A stretch of 64,000 nucleotides of DNA from Pseudarthrobacter enclensis (GTDB lineage Bacteria > Actinomycetota > Actinomycetes > Actinomycetales > Micrococcaceae), in NCBI RefSeq assembly GCF_030811655.1, contig NZ_JAUSRE010000001.1, positions 1 through 64,000 on the forward strand, written 5' to 3'. A model generated the notes under the pieces. The model was not told the origin of the DNA, searched no databases, and saw only the letters and a program-made list of their open reading frames with translations. A program made the translations under genes and the position numbers. Below are positions 34,337 to 43,295 of the stretch, in pieces (the first letter of the stretch is position 1; each line of letters starts with the position of its first letter).

Positions 34337-35569
34337 ATGTACCGAAAGAAAGTCCTCACCTCGTTGGCAGCGGCAGCCACATTCAGCGTGCTGCTGTCGG
34401 CCTGCGCCAACCAGGCGGGCCCCGGCACCACCGAAAGTTCCGGCTCGTCCAGCAAGGTGAACATCCCCGCCATTTCGAAAGTCGATGTTCCCGCCGGTGC
34501 GGTCAAGCCGGCCGGTGACGGCAAGGCGAACTGCCCCTCCACCACCACCCTGGCCTACGCGGGCGCGGAGACCGGCCCCAACGCCCAGCTGGGCGTCAAC
34601 ATCTTCAATGGCATCCAGCTGGCCATCGACCAGCACAACAAGGCCAACCCGGGCTGCCAGGTGCAGTTCAAGAAATTCGACACTGAAGGTGACCCGAACA
34701 AGGCCACCGGTCCCGTCACCCAGATGGTCAGCGAGCCGGACATCGTGGGGGTCGTGGGACTCCCGTTCTCGGGCGAGTCCAAGGCCACGGGCAACATCTT
34801 CGAACAGAAGGGCCTGGTCCACATCACGCCGTCTGCCACCAACCCCACCCTGACGGAGAACGGCTGGACCACGTTCTTCCGTGGCCTCGGCAATGACGCC
34901 GTCCAGGGCCCCGCTGCGGCCAAGTTCCTCACCGGAAAGATCGGTGCCAAGAAGGTCTACCTGGTCCAGGATGACTCGGACTATGGCATCGGCCTCGGAA
35001 CCTCCACCTCGGCCGGGCTCGGCAGTGCCCTGGCCGGCACGGAGAAGGTGACCACCGGCCAGAAGGACTTCTCGGCCGTGATTTCGAAGATCATGAACGC
35101 CAAGGCGGACGCGGTCTTCTACGCCGGCTACTACGCCGAGGGTGCACCGTTCGACCAGCAGCTGGTCTCCAAGGGCTTCAACGGAACGTTCGTGGGCCCT
35201 GACGGTGTGAAGGATGACCAGTTCATCAAGCAGGCAGGCGACGCTTCGAACAACGCGTACTTCACCTGCCCCTGCATCCCGGGTGAACTGATTACCGATT
35301 TCGCTTCCGCGTACAAGGACGTCTCCAAGGGCGCCGAACCCGGTACGTACTCGATCGAAGGCTACGACGCCGCTACTGTGCTCCTGTCCGGTATTGACGC
35401 GGGCAAGCAGAGCCGCGCGGACCTGCTGGCCTGGGTCAAGGCCTATGACAAGGACGGCCTGAGCAAGCACTACAAGTGGGATGCCAAGGGCGAGCTCCAG
35501 GCTCCGACTGTTTACGGCTACAAGGTTGACAACGGCAAGATCGTACCGATCGGCCCAATCGGGGAGTAG
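34337..35569 (+). CDS. livK: Branched-chain amino-acid ABC transporter substrate-binding lipoprotein
   Basis: 410-aa periplasmic-binding-type receptor (LivJ/LivK family) tethered by lipid: signal peptide with lipobox LLSA-C23. The mature part begins with a Gly/Ser-rich linker and then TLAYAGAETGPNAQLGVNIFNGIQLAIDQHN, the typical start of this fold. VVGLPFSGESKATGNIFEQ and YLVQDDSDYGIGLG line the ligand cleft. GGAAGG stands before the ATG. It is followed by a terminator and the permease and ATPase genes. Ligand preference (Leu/Ile/Val or other amides) cannot be told from sequence. Confidence 0.93.
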   Translation: MYRKKVLTSLAAAATFSVLLSACANQAGPGTTESSGSSSKVNIPAISKVDVPAGAVKPAGDGKANCPSTTTLAYAGAETGPNAQLGVNIFNGIQLAIDQHNKANPGCQVQFKKFDTEGDPNKATGPVTQMVSEPDIVGVVGLPFSGESKATGNIFEQKGLVHITPSATNPTLTENGWTTFFRGLGNDAVQGPAAAKFLTGKIGAKKVYLVQDDSDYGIGLGTSTSAGLGSALAGTEKVTTGQKDFSAVISKIMNAKADAVFYAGYYAEGAPFDQQLVSKGFNGTFVGPDGVKDDQFIKQAGDASNNAYFTCPCIPGELITDFASAYKDVSKGAEPGTYSIEGYDAATVLLSGIDAGKQSRADLLAWVKAYDKDGLSKHYKWDAKGELQAPTVYGYKVDNGKIVPIGPIGE

Positions 35570-35581
35570 CAGCCCGGCGGG

Positions 35582-35625
35582 AAAAGGCTGTGGGGGCCAG
35601 CACTATGGGCCCCCACAGCCTTTTC
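35582..35625 (+). terminator. Terminator between livK and livH
   Basis: GGCTGTGGGGGCC pairs with GGCCCCCACAGCC (35608-35620) over 13 bp, extended by an A4/T4 pair of arms, ending in TTTTCTTC. The A-rich 5' arm means it works as a full Rho-independent terminator, probably partial in vivo. Confidence 0.85.
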
Positions 35626-35738
35626 TTCGCTTGGCAGCAGCCCAGGACCAAGCAACGTCAATCGACAAGCAACGTCAATAGACACAAGTCCCACGGCCGG
35701 GCCCACAAGGCCGCGTGCAACTGGATCAGGATGTTCCC

Positions 35739-36746
35739 ATGCTTCCCTCTCTCGTCCCACTGCTCCCCACCGAAAATGACTGGATCACGTTCGACATACC
35801 GTCCCTGATCCAGAATTTCTGGAGTGCCACATTCGATGGCCTGACGTTCGGTGCCATCTACGCGCTCGTTGCGCTCGGCTATACGCTCGTTTACGGCGTT
35901 CTGAACCTGATCAACTTCGCCCACTCGGAAGTGTTCATTGTTGGGTGCTACGCAGTTTTCTTCACCCTCAGCAGCCTTGGCTTCGGCCCCTCCGCTCCCC
36001 GCCTCGACATCTGGGCCATTATCCTGAACCTGCTGCTGGCACTGGTCCTCGCGATGGTCGCCTCGGCGGTCACAGCCTTCCTGCTGGAACGGATCGCCTA
36101 TAAACCCCTGCGGCAACGGAATGCACCACGCCTGGTCTTCCTGATCACGGCCATCGGTGCTTCCTTCACCATCCAGTACCTGATCTACCTGTGGCGCGGT
36201 CCCAGCCCTGAGCTTGCACTGACGATGTTCCGGCCCACGCCCATTTTCGACGTCTTCGGTACCATCGTCGACTCCCAGCAACTGGTGATCATCATCGCTG
36301 CCGTCATCATGATGGTGGGTATTGACAGGTTCATCAGCAAGTCGCGCACCGGCCGCGGCATCCGGGCAGTCGCCCAGGACCCCGACACCGCCACATTGAT
36401 GGGCGTCAACAAAGAGCGCATTATTATTACCACCTTCGTCATCGGAGGCCTGCTCGCAGGAGCCGCCGCTTTGTTTTACGTCATGAAGATCCCGTCCGGT
36501 GTCCAGTACAGCGGTGGGTTTGTCCTTGGCATCAAGGCGTTCGCGGCCGCGGTGCTGGGCGGCATCGGAAACGTCCGCGGTGCCCTGCTGGGCGGCCTGC
36601 TGCTCGGCCTGATCGGCAACTACGGCCAGATCCTGTTGGGCAACTCGCAGTGGACCGACGTCGTGGCGTTCGTGGTGCTGGTGCTCGTGCTGCTGCTGCG
36701 GCCCGAAGGCATCCTGGGCACCTCCCTTGGAAGGAGCAAAGCATGA
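35739..36746 (+). CDS. livH: Branched-chain amino-acid ABC transporter permease LivH
   Basis: 335-aa integral membrane permease with 8-9 helices. FGAIYALVALGYTLVYGVLNLINFAHSEVF is the LivH signature. The cytoplasmic coupling loop is SRTGRGIRAVAQDPDTATLMGVN. I start at the ATG at 35739, with AGGA 7 nt ahead; GTG at 35715 is in frame. Its last codons overlap livM by 4 nt. A leader of ~110 nt separates it from the livK terminator. Confidence 0.93.
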   Translation: MLPSLVPLLPTENDWITFDIPSLIQNFWSATFDGLTFGAIYALVALGYTLVYGVLNLINFAHSEVFIVGCYAVFFTLSSLGFGPSAPRLDIWAIILNLLLALVLAMVASAVTAFLLERIAYKPLRQRNAPRLVFLITAIGASFTIQYLIYLWRGPSPELALTMFRPTPIFDVFGTIVDSQQLVIIIAAVIMMVGIDRFISKSRTGRGIRAVAQDPDTATLMGVNKERIIITTFVIGGLLAGAAALFYVMKIPSGVQYSGGFVLGIKAFAAAVLGGIGNVRGALLGGLLLGLIGNYGQILLGNSQWTDVVAFVVLVLVLLLRPEGILGTSLGRSKA

Positions 36747-37990
36747 GTATGACGGATGGCCCCACGCCGCTGCAGACTGCTGCCGCGGAACAGGCTGCAG
36801 AGGACCGCGAAGCGTCGTCGAAAGCACCGGGCAGAAGCTCCCTCCGGCCGCAGGGCAAACGCAAGTCCGGCTACTTCTCCGACCGGTGGCACGCCCTGTC
36901 CCGCCAGCAGCAGTGGGCATTCCTGGTGGTCGTGGTGGTCCTGGCCTATATGCTGCCGCTGATCAATCCGCCGATCATCACCACCGAACCCGGCAACAAC
37001 TTCGCCCTGGCCTGCTTCGACATGGCACGCTTTGCGCTGATCGCGGTCGGACTCAATATCGTGGTGGGGTACGCCGGCCTGCTGGACCTGGGATACGTCG
37101 CCTTCTTCGCGGTGGGTTCGTACGTTGCCGCCATGCTGACAAGCCCGGACTCGCCCTACCTGCACATCCCCTATCTGTGGACACTTCCTGTGGCCATGGC
37201 GGTCACCATGTTCTTTGGCGTCATGCTGGGCGTGCCCACCCTCCGGCTCAGGGGCGACTATCTCGCCATCGTGACGCTCGGCTTCGGGGAAATCATCCGC
37301 ATCCTGGCCACGATCATCCCGGCCATGAAAGGCCAAGTGGGCTTCCAGAACGTCGGCCACCCGCCCGGTGACGGGGCCGACGGAACGCCGATCTTCTCCA
37401 ACTCAAACGGCGTGCCCTGGTACTGGCTGACACTGACGATCATCATCATCGTCACCCTGCTGGTGGGCAACCTGGAACGAAGCCGGGTGGGCCGGGCGTG
37501 GATCGCCATCCGCGAGGATGAGGATGCCGCAGAGATCATGGGCGTCCCCACCTTCAAATACAAGGTGTGGGCCTTCGCTATCGGTGCTGCGGTCGGCGGC
37601 CTTTCCGGTGCCCTGTTTGCCGGCCAGGTAGGGTTTGTCAACAACCAGAAGTTCGATGTCACCACGTCCATCCTGTTCCTCGCCGCCGTCGTCCTGGGCG
37701 GTGCGGGCAACAAGGTGGGTGCCATCCTTGGCGGGGCGTTGGTCAGCTACATACCGCTCCGGTTCACCGCTATTGCCGAGTACAAATACCTGATCTTCGG
37801 CATCGCCCTGGTACTGATCATGATCTTCCGTTCCCAGGGACTGCTTCCGGCCCGGCAGCGACTGCTTGCCTACGGGCGCACTGCCCTGAACAAGGTCACC
37901 AGCCGTGACGCCACTGAAACCAAAGACATGGACAAACCACCGGCCGGACCGGACGCCCGAGCGGCCGGCCAGAGAGGAGCGGAGGCATGA
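36743..37990 (+). CDS. livM: Branched-chain amino-acid ABC transporter permease LivM
   Basis: 415-aa second permease. After ~60 hydrophilic residues come about ten helices with LNIVVGYAGLLDLGYVAFFAVGSY and LRLRGDYLAIVTLGFGEIIRI, both diagnostic for LivM, and the coupling loop SRVGRAWIAIREDEDAAEIMGV. AAGGAG precedes the ATG within the end of livH. The C-terminal 30 residues are charged and Pro/Ala-rich. The stop overlaps livG by 4 nt. Confidence 0.94.
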   Translation: MSMTDGPTPLQTAAAEQAAEDREASSKAPGRSSLRPQGKRKSGYFSDRWHALSRQQQWAFLVVVVVLAYMLPLINPPIITTEPGNNFALACFDMARFALIAVGLNIVVGYAGLLDLGYVAFFAVGSYVAAMLTSPDSPYLHIPYLWTLPVAMAVTMFFGVMLGVPTLRLRGDYLAIVTLGFGEIIRILATIIPAMKGQVGFQNVGHPPGDGADGTPIFSNSNGVPWYWLTLTIIIIVTLLVGNLERSRVGRAWIAIREDEDAAEIMGVPTFKYKVWAFAIGAAVGGLSGALFAGQVGFVNNQKFDVTTSILFLAAVVLGGAGNKVGAILGGALVSYIPLRFTAIAEYKYLIFGIALVLIMIFRSQGLLPARQRLLAYGRTALNKVTSRDATETKDMDKPPAGPDARAAGQRGAEA

Positions 37991-38952
37991 GCTCCGAGGA
38001 GAGGCACAGCGGCTCCAGCAGCGTGGAGGAGCAACCGGCACGGGATGACACCGCCCAGGAAACGTCTGCTGCCCCTGTTGCGCCGGAACCGGACATGGAA
38101 GCCCTGGCCGAGGCAGGGGTCGACCAGGAGCTGGCGGAGAAAGTGGCGCCCGACCGGGACATCGCGGTCAAGGTGGGTGACAACATCGTCGAGGTGCAGA
38201 ACCTGACCATCAAGTTCGGTGGCCTTGTGGCCCTGGACAACATCAGCTTCAACATCAAGCGGGGCGAGATCCTGGGGCTCATTGGCCCCAACGGTGCCGG
38301 CAAGACCACCTGCTTCAACGCCATGACCGGCGTCTACAAGCCCACCAGCGGGAAGGTGGTGATGGAAGGCGTGGTCCTGAACGGCATCAAGCAGCACAAG
38401 ATCACCCGCCTGGGGCTGTCGCGCACCTTCCAGAACATCCGACTGTTCGGCGAAATGACTGCCCTTGAGAACGTGGTGGTAGGCCTGGATGCGCGTCACC
38501 GCACCAGCGTTGGCGGGGCGTTGCTGCGCCTGCCCACCCACACCAGGGAGGAAAAGTCGGCCATCGAGCGCGGCATGGCGCTGCTGGACTTCGTTGGCAT
38601 CGGCAGCCATGCACATGTGCTGTCCCGGCAGCTGCCGTACGGCTACCAGCGCCGGCTGGAGATCGCACGCGCACTTGCCACCGACCCAAAGGTGCTCTGC
38701 CTTGACGAACCCGCCGCCGGCTTCAACCCCGCGGAGAAAGAGGAACTGATGGCGCTCATCCGCACCATCAGGGATGAGGGCTACACCGTGCTCCTGATCG
38801 AGCACGACATGAAGCTTGTGATGGGCGTGACGGACCGGATCGTCGTGCTGGAGTTTGGGAAAAAGATTGCGGACGGACTGCCGCGCGAAATCCGCGAGGA
38901 CCCGCGTGTCATTGCCGCCTACCTAGGAGAGCCTGAAGATGACGTTGCTTGA
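37987..38952 (+). CDS. livG: Branched-chain amino-acid ABC transporter ATPase LivG
   Basis: 321-aa ATPase. The ABC domain begins only near residue 60 (NIVEVQNLTIKFGGL), after an acidic Glu/Ala/Ser-rich extension that canonical LivG (~255 aa) lacks. Walker A is GPNGAGKTTCFN, then the LivG-type ITRLGLSRTFQNIRLFGEMTALENV, the signature LPYGYQRRLEIARAL and Walker B LCLDEPAAGFNP. The terminal EIREDPRVIAAYLGE is typical of this family. It overlaps livF by 14 nt. Confidence 0.94.
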   Translation: MSSEERHSGSSSVEEQPARDDTAQETSAAPVAPEPDMEALAEAGVDQELAEKVAPDRDIAVKVGDNIVEVQNLTIKFGGLVALDNISFNIKRGEILGLIGPNGAGKTTCFNAMTGVYKPTSGKVVMEGVVLNGIKQHKITRLGLSRTFQNIRLFGEMTALENVVVGLDARHRTSVGGALLRLPTHTREEKSAIERGMALLDFVGIGSHAHVLSRQLPYGYQRRLEIARALATDPKVLCLDEPAAGFNPAEKEELMALIRTIRDEGYTVLLIEHDMKLVMGVTDRIVVLEFGKKIADGLPREIREDPRVIAAYLGEPEDDVA

Positions 38953-39652
38953 GCTTGAGGGCGTATCCGTCCACTACGGACGGATCCAGGCCCTGCGCGA
39001 CATTTCCTTCACGGTCGAGGAAGGGGAAGTGGTGGCACTGATTGGGGCCAACGGCGCCGGCAAGACCACCACAATGCGGACCATCTCCGGCCTCTTGAAC
39101 TGCACCGAAGGCAAGATCACCTTTGCCGGTCAGGACATCACCAGGATGAAGGCCCATATCCGGGTGGTCCACGGGATTTCCCAGGCCCCCGAGGGCCGCG
39201 GGATCTTCCCGGGCATGACGGTGATGGAAAACCTGGACATGGGAACTTTTGGGCGCAAGGACAGAAGCGGCGTTTCCAAGGACCTGGACCGCGTCTTTGA
39301 CCTTTTTCCGCGCCTGAAAGAGCGGGAAAAGCAGTTTGGCGGCACGATGTCCGGCGGCGAGCAGCAGATGCTCGCCATCGGCCGCGCCCTCATGTCCAAC
39401 CCGAAGCTGCTGCTGCTGGACGAGCCATCCATGGGTCTGGCACCGCAGTTCATCCGACAGATCTTCAAGATCATCAAGGAAATCAACAACCAGGGCACCA
39501 CGGTGCTGATGGTGGAGCAGAACGCCAACCAGGCGCTGGCCGGGGCGCACCGCGCCTTTGTGCTGGAGACGGGGGCGATCACCCGCAGCGGCACCGGCAA
39601 GGAGCTGTTGGAAGATCCTTCCGTCAAGGAGGCGTACCTGGGCGTCGGATAG
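38939..39652 (+). CDS. livF: Branched-chain amino-acid ABC transporter ATPase LivF
   Basis: 237-aa ATPase of normal length that dimerises with LivG. Walker A GANGAGKTTTMR, LivF-specific GISQAPEGRGIFPGMTVMENL, signature MSGGEQQMLAIGRAL, Walker B LLLLDEPSMGLAP, and the conserved ending ELLEDPSVKEAYLGVG. Last gene of the liv operon; the 150 nt behind it contain a possible TAGCGT -10 box (39755-39760) for the next gene. Confidence 0.96.
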   Translation: MTLLELEGVSVHYGRIQALRDISFTVEEGEVVALIGANGAGKTTTMRTISGLLNCTEGKITFAGQDITRMKAHIRVVHGISQAPEGRGIFPGMTVMENLDMGTFGRKDRSGVSKDLDRVFDLFPRLKEREKQFGGTMSGGEQQMLAIGRALMSNPKLLLLDEPSMGLAPQFIRQIFKIIKEINNQGTTVLMVEQNANQALAGAHRAFVLETGAITRSGTGKELLEDPSVKEAYLGVG

Positions 39653-39803
39653 GCGAGGGACGGGGTCCGGTGCCCGAACGGGCCGCAACGGTCACGGTTC
39701 GGTTGCAACCGGGCCCCGGGGGAACTTTCCCCACTGCCTCCACGTGGGAATTGGTAGCGTGACAAAAAGCTCATCACCCAAACCCACATGGAGGAACCCC
39801 GCA

Positions 39804-40748
39804 ATGGCACTTGGCGGCAACCCGATCTTCAACGGAAAGAATTTCCGTGGAGCCACCCAGGCACCGCCTGTCCCGCAGGCTCCCTACGGCGCCCAGTACG
39901 GCCAGAGCGCGTACGGCCAGCAGCAGTATGGGCAGCCCGCATACGGTCAGCAGCCCTACGGCCAGGAGCCCTACGGCCAGGCCCCTTACGGGCAGCCGCA
40001 GAGCATGACTGACGAGCAGCTGCGCCAGATGTACGCCCAGCCGTCGGCCGGCCCGGCGGACACCGGCCGCATGACGTTCGACGATGTCATCATGAAGACC
40101 GCCGCGTGCCTGGGCGCTGTGCTGGTGGGCGCAGCCATCACCCTCACCGTGGGACTGCCGCTCGCTTCCATGCTGATGATCGTCGGCGCACTGGGCGGCT
40201 TCGTGCTGGCCATGGTCAACACCTTCAAGAAGCAGCCCTCACCGGCACTGATCCTTGCTTACGCAGCTCTGGAAGGACTCTTCCTGGGCGGCCTCACCAG
40301 GATCCTGGACACGCAGTTCCCGGGCGTCGGCCTGCAGGCCGTGATCGGCACGCTTTCGGTCTTCGCCGTCACCCTGGTCCTCTTCAAGAGCGGCAAGGTC
40401 CGGGCCACACCCCGTGCCATGCGGTTCTTCATGATCGCCATCATCGGCTACGCAGTGTTCTCGCTGATCAACTTGGTGCTGGTCTGGACCGGCGCCGTGC
40501 AGGAACCGTTCGGCCTGCGCACCAGCGTCGTGATCTTCGGCATCCCGCTGGGCGTCTTCATCGGCCTGCTGGCCATCGGCCTGGCCGCCTTCTCGCTGAT
40601 CATGGACTTCACCAGCATCGAAGCCGGCGTCCGCAGCGGTGCCCCGCAGCGCTTCTCCTGGACTGCCGCCTTCGGCCTGACTGTCACGCTCGTGTGGCTG
40701 TACGTGGAGATCATCCGTCTCCTGGCCATCCTCCGTGGTGACGATTAG
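39804..40748 (+). CDS. Bax inhibitor-1/YccA-family membrane protein with YGQ-repeat N-terminus
   Basis: 314-aa protein with seven transmembrane helices over residues ~95-310, matching the BI-1/YccA family (pH-sensitive Ca2+ leak or membrane-stress proteins). Before them lies a soluble tail in which Tyr-Gly-Gln units recur about every six residues (27-65). GGAGGAAC precedes the ATG at 39804; longer frames overlap livF. No operon partner: livF lies upstream, and a shared terminator separates it from galK on the other strand. Confidence 0.88.
   Translation: MALGGNPIFNGKNFRGATQAPPVPQAPYGAQYGQSAYGQQQYGQPAYGQQPYGQEPYGQAPYGQPQSMTDEQLRQMYAQPSAGPADTGRMTFDDVIMKTAACLGAVLVGAAITLTVGLPLASMLMIVGALGGFVLAMVNTFKKQPSPALILAYAALEGLFLGGLTRILDTQFPGVGLQAVIGTLSVFAVTLVLFKSGKVRATPRAMRFFMIAIIGYAVFSLINLVLVWTGAVQEPFGLRTSVVIFGIPLGVFIGLLAIGLAAFSLIMDFTSIEAGVRSGAPQRFSWTAAFGLTVTLVWLYVEIIRLLAILRGDD
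39882..40001 (+). repeat. In-gene tandem repeat encoding YGQ units
   Basis: About nine imperfect copies of TACGG(C/T)CAG, spaced 15-18 nt, encode the Tyr-Gly-Gln-Pro/Gln tail of the BI-1-like protein. The third bases vary between copies, so it is not a recent expansion. Confidence 0.8.
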
Positions 40749-40789
40749 GTGCCCAGGCAGCTGCCGCCGTCGTAAGCCGCAACAACCGT

Positions 40790-40814
40790 GGGCCCCGCCA
40801 ATCTGGCGGGGCCC
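40790..40814. terminator. Bidirectional terminator between BI-1-like gene and galK
   Basis: GGGCCCCGCCA and TGGCGGGGCCC pair over 11 bp with an ATC loop between convergent genes. Confidence 0.75.
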
Positions 40815-40853
40815 GCGGCCGTTAAAGCGCTGCGCCTGTGCAGCCGCGACCGG

Positions 40854-42041
40854 CTAGGCGATCCGCATGGCTCCGGCAGCGGGGGAGACGGTGAAGATTT
40901 CCGGCGCCTTGAATCCTGCTTCGGCGAATGCCTTGGCGACGGCGTCACGCACCTTTTGCTCGGAGTCCGCCGGGGTCAGTGCAATCGCCGCCCCGCCGAA
41001 CCCACCCCCGGTCATCCTGGCACCGATGGCGCCGTTGGCCCGGGAGGCATCAACGGCCAGGTCCAGTTCGGGGCACGAGATCTCGAAGTCGTCGCGCATG
41101 GAGGCGTGGCTGGCGTCCAGCAGGGGGCCGATGGCGGCCGGGCCGGGGCCGCCCAGAAGTTCCACCGTCTGGAGCACCCTGTCATTCTCGGTGACGACGT
41201 GCCGCACCCGCCGGAAGGTGACCTCGTCCAGAAGCGCGCCTGCTTCGGCAAGGTCTGCCACCTCGACGTCGCGCAGTGCCCTGACTCCCAGCACCTCGGC
41301 CCCCAGCTCACAGGAAGCCCGACGGGATGCGTAGCCGCCGTCGGCATGCGAGTGTGAGACTTTGGTGTCGATGACCAGGAGCACCAGGCCGGCGGGTTCG
41401 GTCTCGAAGGGAACCAGGCTTGCCGTCTGGTCCCGGCAGTCCAGGAAGACGGCGTGTCCCTTCGATCCGCGCAGCGAGGCGGACTGGTCCATGATGCCCG
41501 TGGGGGCCCCGACAAAGGCGTTTTCCGCCCGCTGTGTGGCCAGTACCATCTCCTGCGCCTCCAGCCCGGCGCCCGTAATGTCATTGAGGGCCGTGATGAC
41601 GGCGCATTCGATGGCGTGCGACGACGACAGGCCGGCACCCAGCGGCACGTTGGAGTCCAGGAGCAGGTCCACCCCCGGAACGGCGATGCCGCGCTCCCTG
41701 AGCGCCCACAGCACGCCCAGCGGATACTTCGTCCAGCCTTTCGCTGTTCCGGGCTGGAGCGCGTCCAGCGTAGTGGTGACGACGCCCTGGTCGCCGTATG
41801 TGGACAACAGCCGGACAGTGGCATCGCGCCGGGCGGCAACGGCCACGCGGGCCGTCCGGTCGATGGCGAAGGGCAGGACGAAGCCCTCGTTGTAGTCGGT
41901 GTGCTCACCGATGAGGTTCACGCGGCCGGGCGCCTGCCATATGCCGTCGGGTGCGCCGCCGAACTCCTGCTCGAAGCGGGCGCTGAGGTCCTGGGATGAG
42001 GCAAGGGCCGTCCGGCCGTGCTCCTGGTTCCGGCTGCTCAC
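40854..42041 (-). CDS. galK: Galactokinase
   Basis: 395-aa GHMP kinase phosphorylating galactose to galactose-1-phosphate. The galactose signature GRVNLIGEHTDYNEGFVLP, the phosphate loop VPLGAGLSSSHAIE and MTGGGFGGAAIAL are all present, with the catalytic Asp in the segment AFVGAPTGIMDQSASL. The GTG start overlaps the galT stop by 4 nt. Leloir step 1. No galE gene is in the window. Confidence 0.96.
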   Translation of the reverse strand: MSSRNQEHGRTALASSQDLSARFEQEFGGAPDGIWQAPGRVNLIGEHTDYNEGFVLPFAIDRTARVAVAARRDATVRLLSTYGDQGVVTTTLDALQPGTAKGWTKYPLGVLWALRERGIAVPGVDLLLDSNVPLGAGLSSSHAIECAVITALNDITGAGLEAQEMVLATQRAENAFVGAPTGIMDQSASLRGSKGHAVFLDCRDQTASLVPFETEPAGLVLLVIDTKVSHSHADGGYASRRASCELGAEVLGVRALRDVEVADLAEAGALLDEVTFRRVRHVVTENDRVLQTVELLGGPGPAAIGPLLDASHASMRDDFEISCPELDLAVDASRANGAIGARMTGGGFGGAAIALTPADSEQKVRDAVAKAFAEAGFKAPEIFTVSPAAGAMRIA

Positions 42042-43195
42042 GCCGATGCTCCTTCCGGGGTGGTCGCCACGGCGGTGACGGTCGTGGATGGCGGCGGTAC
42101 GGCGACGGTGCGCAGCCGTTCGGCCACCTTCTCGGGTGTGGTGTCGTTGATGAACGCGCCCATGGCCGCCTCCGACCCGGCCAGGAACTTCAGTTTGTCG
42201 GCGGCGCGGCGCGGAGAGGTCAGCTGGAGGTGGAGGTAACCGGCCGGCCTGAAGAGGTCATCCAGCGGGGCCTGGTGCCAGGCGGAGATGTAGGGGGTGG
42301 GGGTGGGATACAGGGCGTCCACCCGCTTGAGCAGGTCCAGGTAGACCTGTGCCAGCTCGTCCTTTTCCGCCCCGTTTAAGCCGGCCAGGTCCGGGACGTG
42401 GCGGTGGGGGACCAGGTGGATCTCCAGCGGCCATCGGGCTGCGAAGGGCACATAGGCGCTGAAATGGGTCCCCTCCAGGACCATCCTGCTGCCGTCTTCC
42501 CGCTCGGCACGCAGCAGGGATCCGGTCAGGGTGTCCCGCCCGTCGTGTGCGTCGAAGTACTTCCGGGCGGCACTGCCCAGCACGCCGGCGCGGGGCGTGA
42601 CGTAAGGGTAAGCGTAGATCTGTCCGTGCGGGTGGTGCAGCGTAACCCCGATGTCCGCACCGCGGTTCTCGAACGGGAAAACCTGCTTGATGCCGGCCAG
42701 GGCGCTGAGTGCGGCGGTGCGCTGCGACCAGGCTTCGATCACCGTGCGGGACCGCTCCGGGCTCAGGCCGCTGAAGGATCCTGTGTGCTCGGGAGTAAAG
42801 GAGACCACCTCGCACCGGCCGTAGGCGGGGCCTTTCGTTCCCCAGACGGCGTTCTGCGGGACGGGGCCCAGTGCCGGTCCAAGGGAAGGGAACCGGTTTT
42901 CGAAGACCACCACGTCATAGTCCGCCGCCGGAATTTCCGACGCGTTGCCGGGAGTGGTGGGGCAGATGGGGCACTGGTCTGCCGGCGGCAGGTGGGTGCG
43001 GGCCTGGCGGTGGGCAGCGATGGCCACCCATTCACCCGTCAGGGCATCGAAGCGGACCTCGCCCGGTTCGCCACGGGGCGGCAGCCCCCGGTGATCGGCA
43101 GTGAGGTGCGCGGCCCGTGAGTCGCTGGTGCCCGCGTCGTCGAAGTAGATCAGCTCCCGCCCGTCGGAGAGTCTGGTGCTGGTAATCCCGGTCAT
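42038..43195 (-). CDS. galT: Galactose-1-phosphate uridylyltransferase
   Basis: 385-aa HIT-superfamily enzyme exchanging UMP between UDP-glucose and galactose-1-phosphate. The active site is in LHHPHGQIYAYP (His-Pro-His), with zinc-binding DQCPICP upstream and EIHLVPHRHVPDL further on. The ATG at 43195 begins the conserved region; the open frame continues 132 codons upstream across the divergent gene and is spurious. No ribosome site precedes the ATG. galK follows immediately. Confidence 0.95.
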   Translation of the reverse strand: MTGITSTRLSDGRELIYFDDAGTSDSRAAHLTADHRGLPPRGEPGEVRFDALTGEWVAIAAHRQARTHLPPADQCPICPTTPGNASEIPAADYDVVVFENRFPSLGPALGPVPQNAVWGTKGPAYGRCEVVSFTPEHTGSFSGLSPERSRTVIEAWSQRTAALSALAGIKQVFPFENRGADIGVTLHHPHGQIYAYPYVTPRAGVLGSAARKYFDAHDGRDTLTGSLLRAEREDGSRMVLEGTHFSAYVPFAARWPLEIHLVPHRHVPDLAGLNGAEKDELAQVYLDLLKRVDALYPTPTPYISAWHQAPLDDLFRPAGYLHLQLTSPRRAADKLKFLAGSEAAMGAFINDTTPEKVAERLRTVAVPPPSTTVTAVATTPEGASA

Positions 43196-43282
43196 GAAAG
43201 AATTTTCGCACAAACGATCAAGAATGAATAGTTTCCAACAAAAAGTAACAGGAACGGATATGGGGTCTGCGCCCGCCCGTTG

Positions 43283-43288
43283 TACGGT
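43283..43288 (+). promoter_or_regulatory. Leaderless -10 box TACGGT for the aldose epimerase
   Basis: TACGGT ends 7 nt before the ATG at 43296. The AT-rich 43196-43260 between it and galT must also hold the galT promoter and any galactose operator, which I cannot identify. Confidence 0.45.
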
Positions 43289-43295
43289 AATGCCC

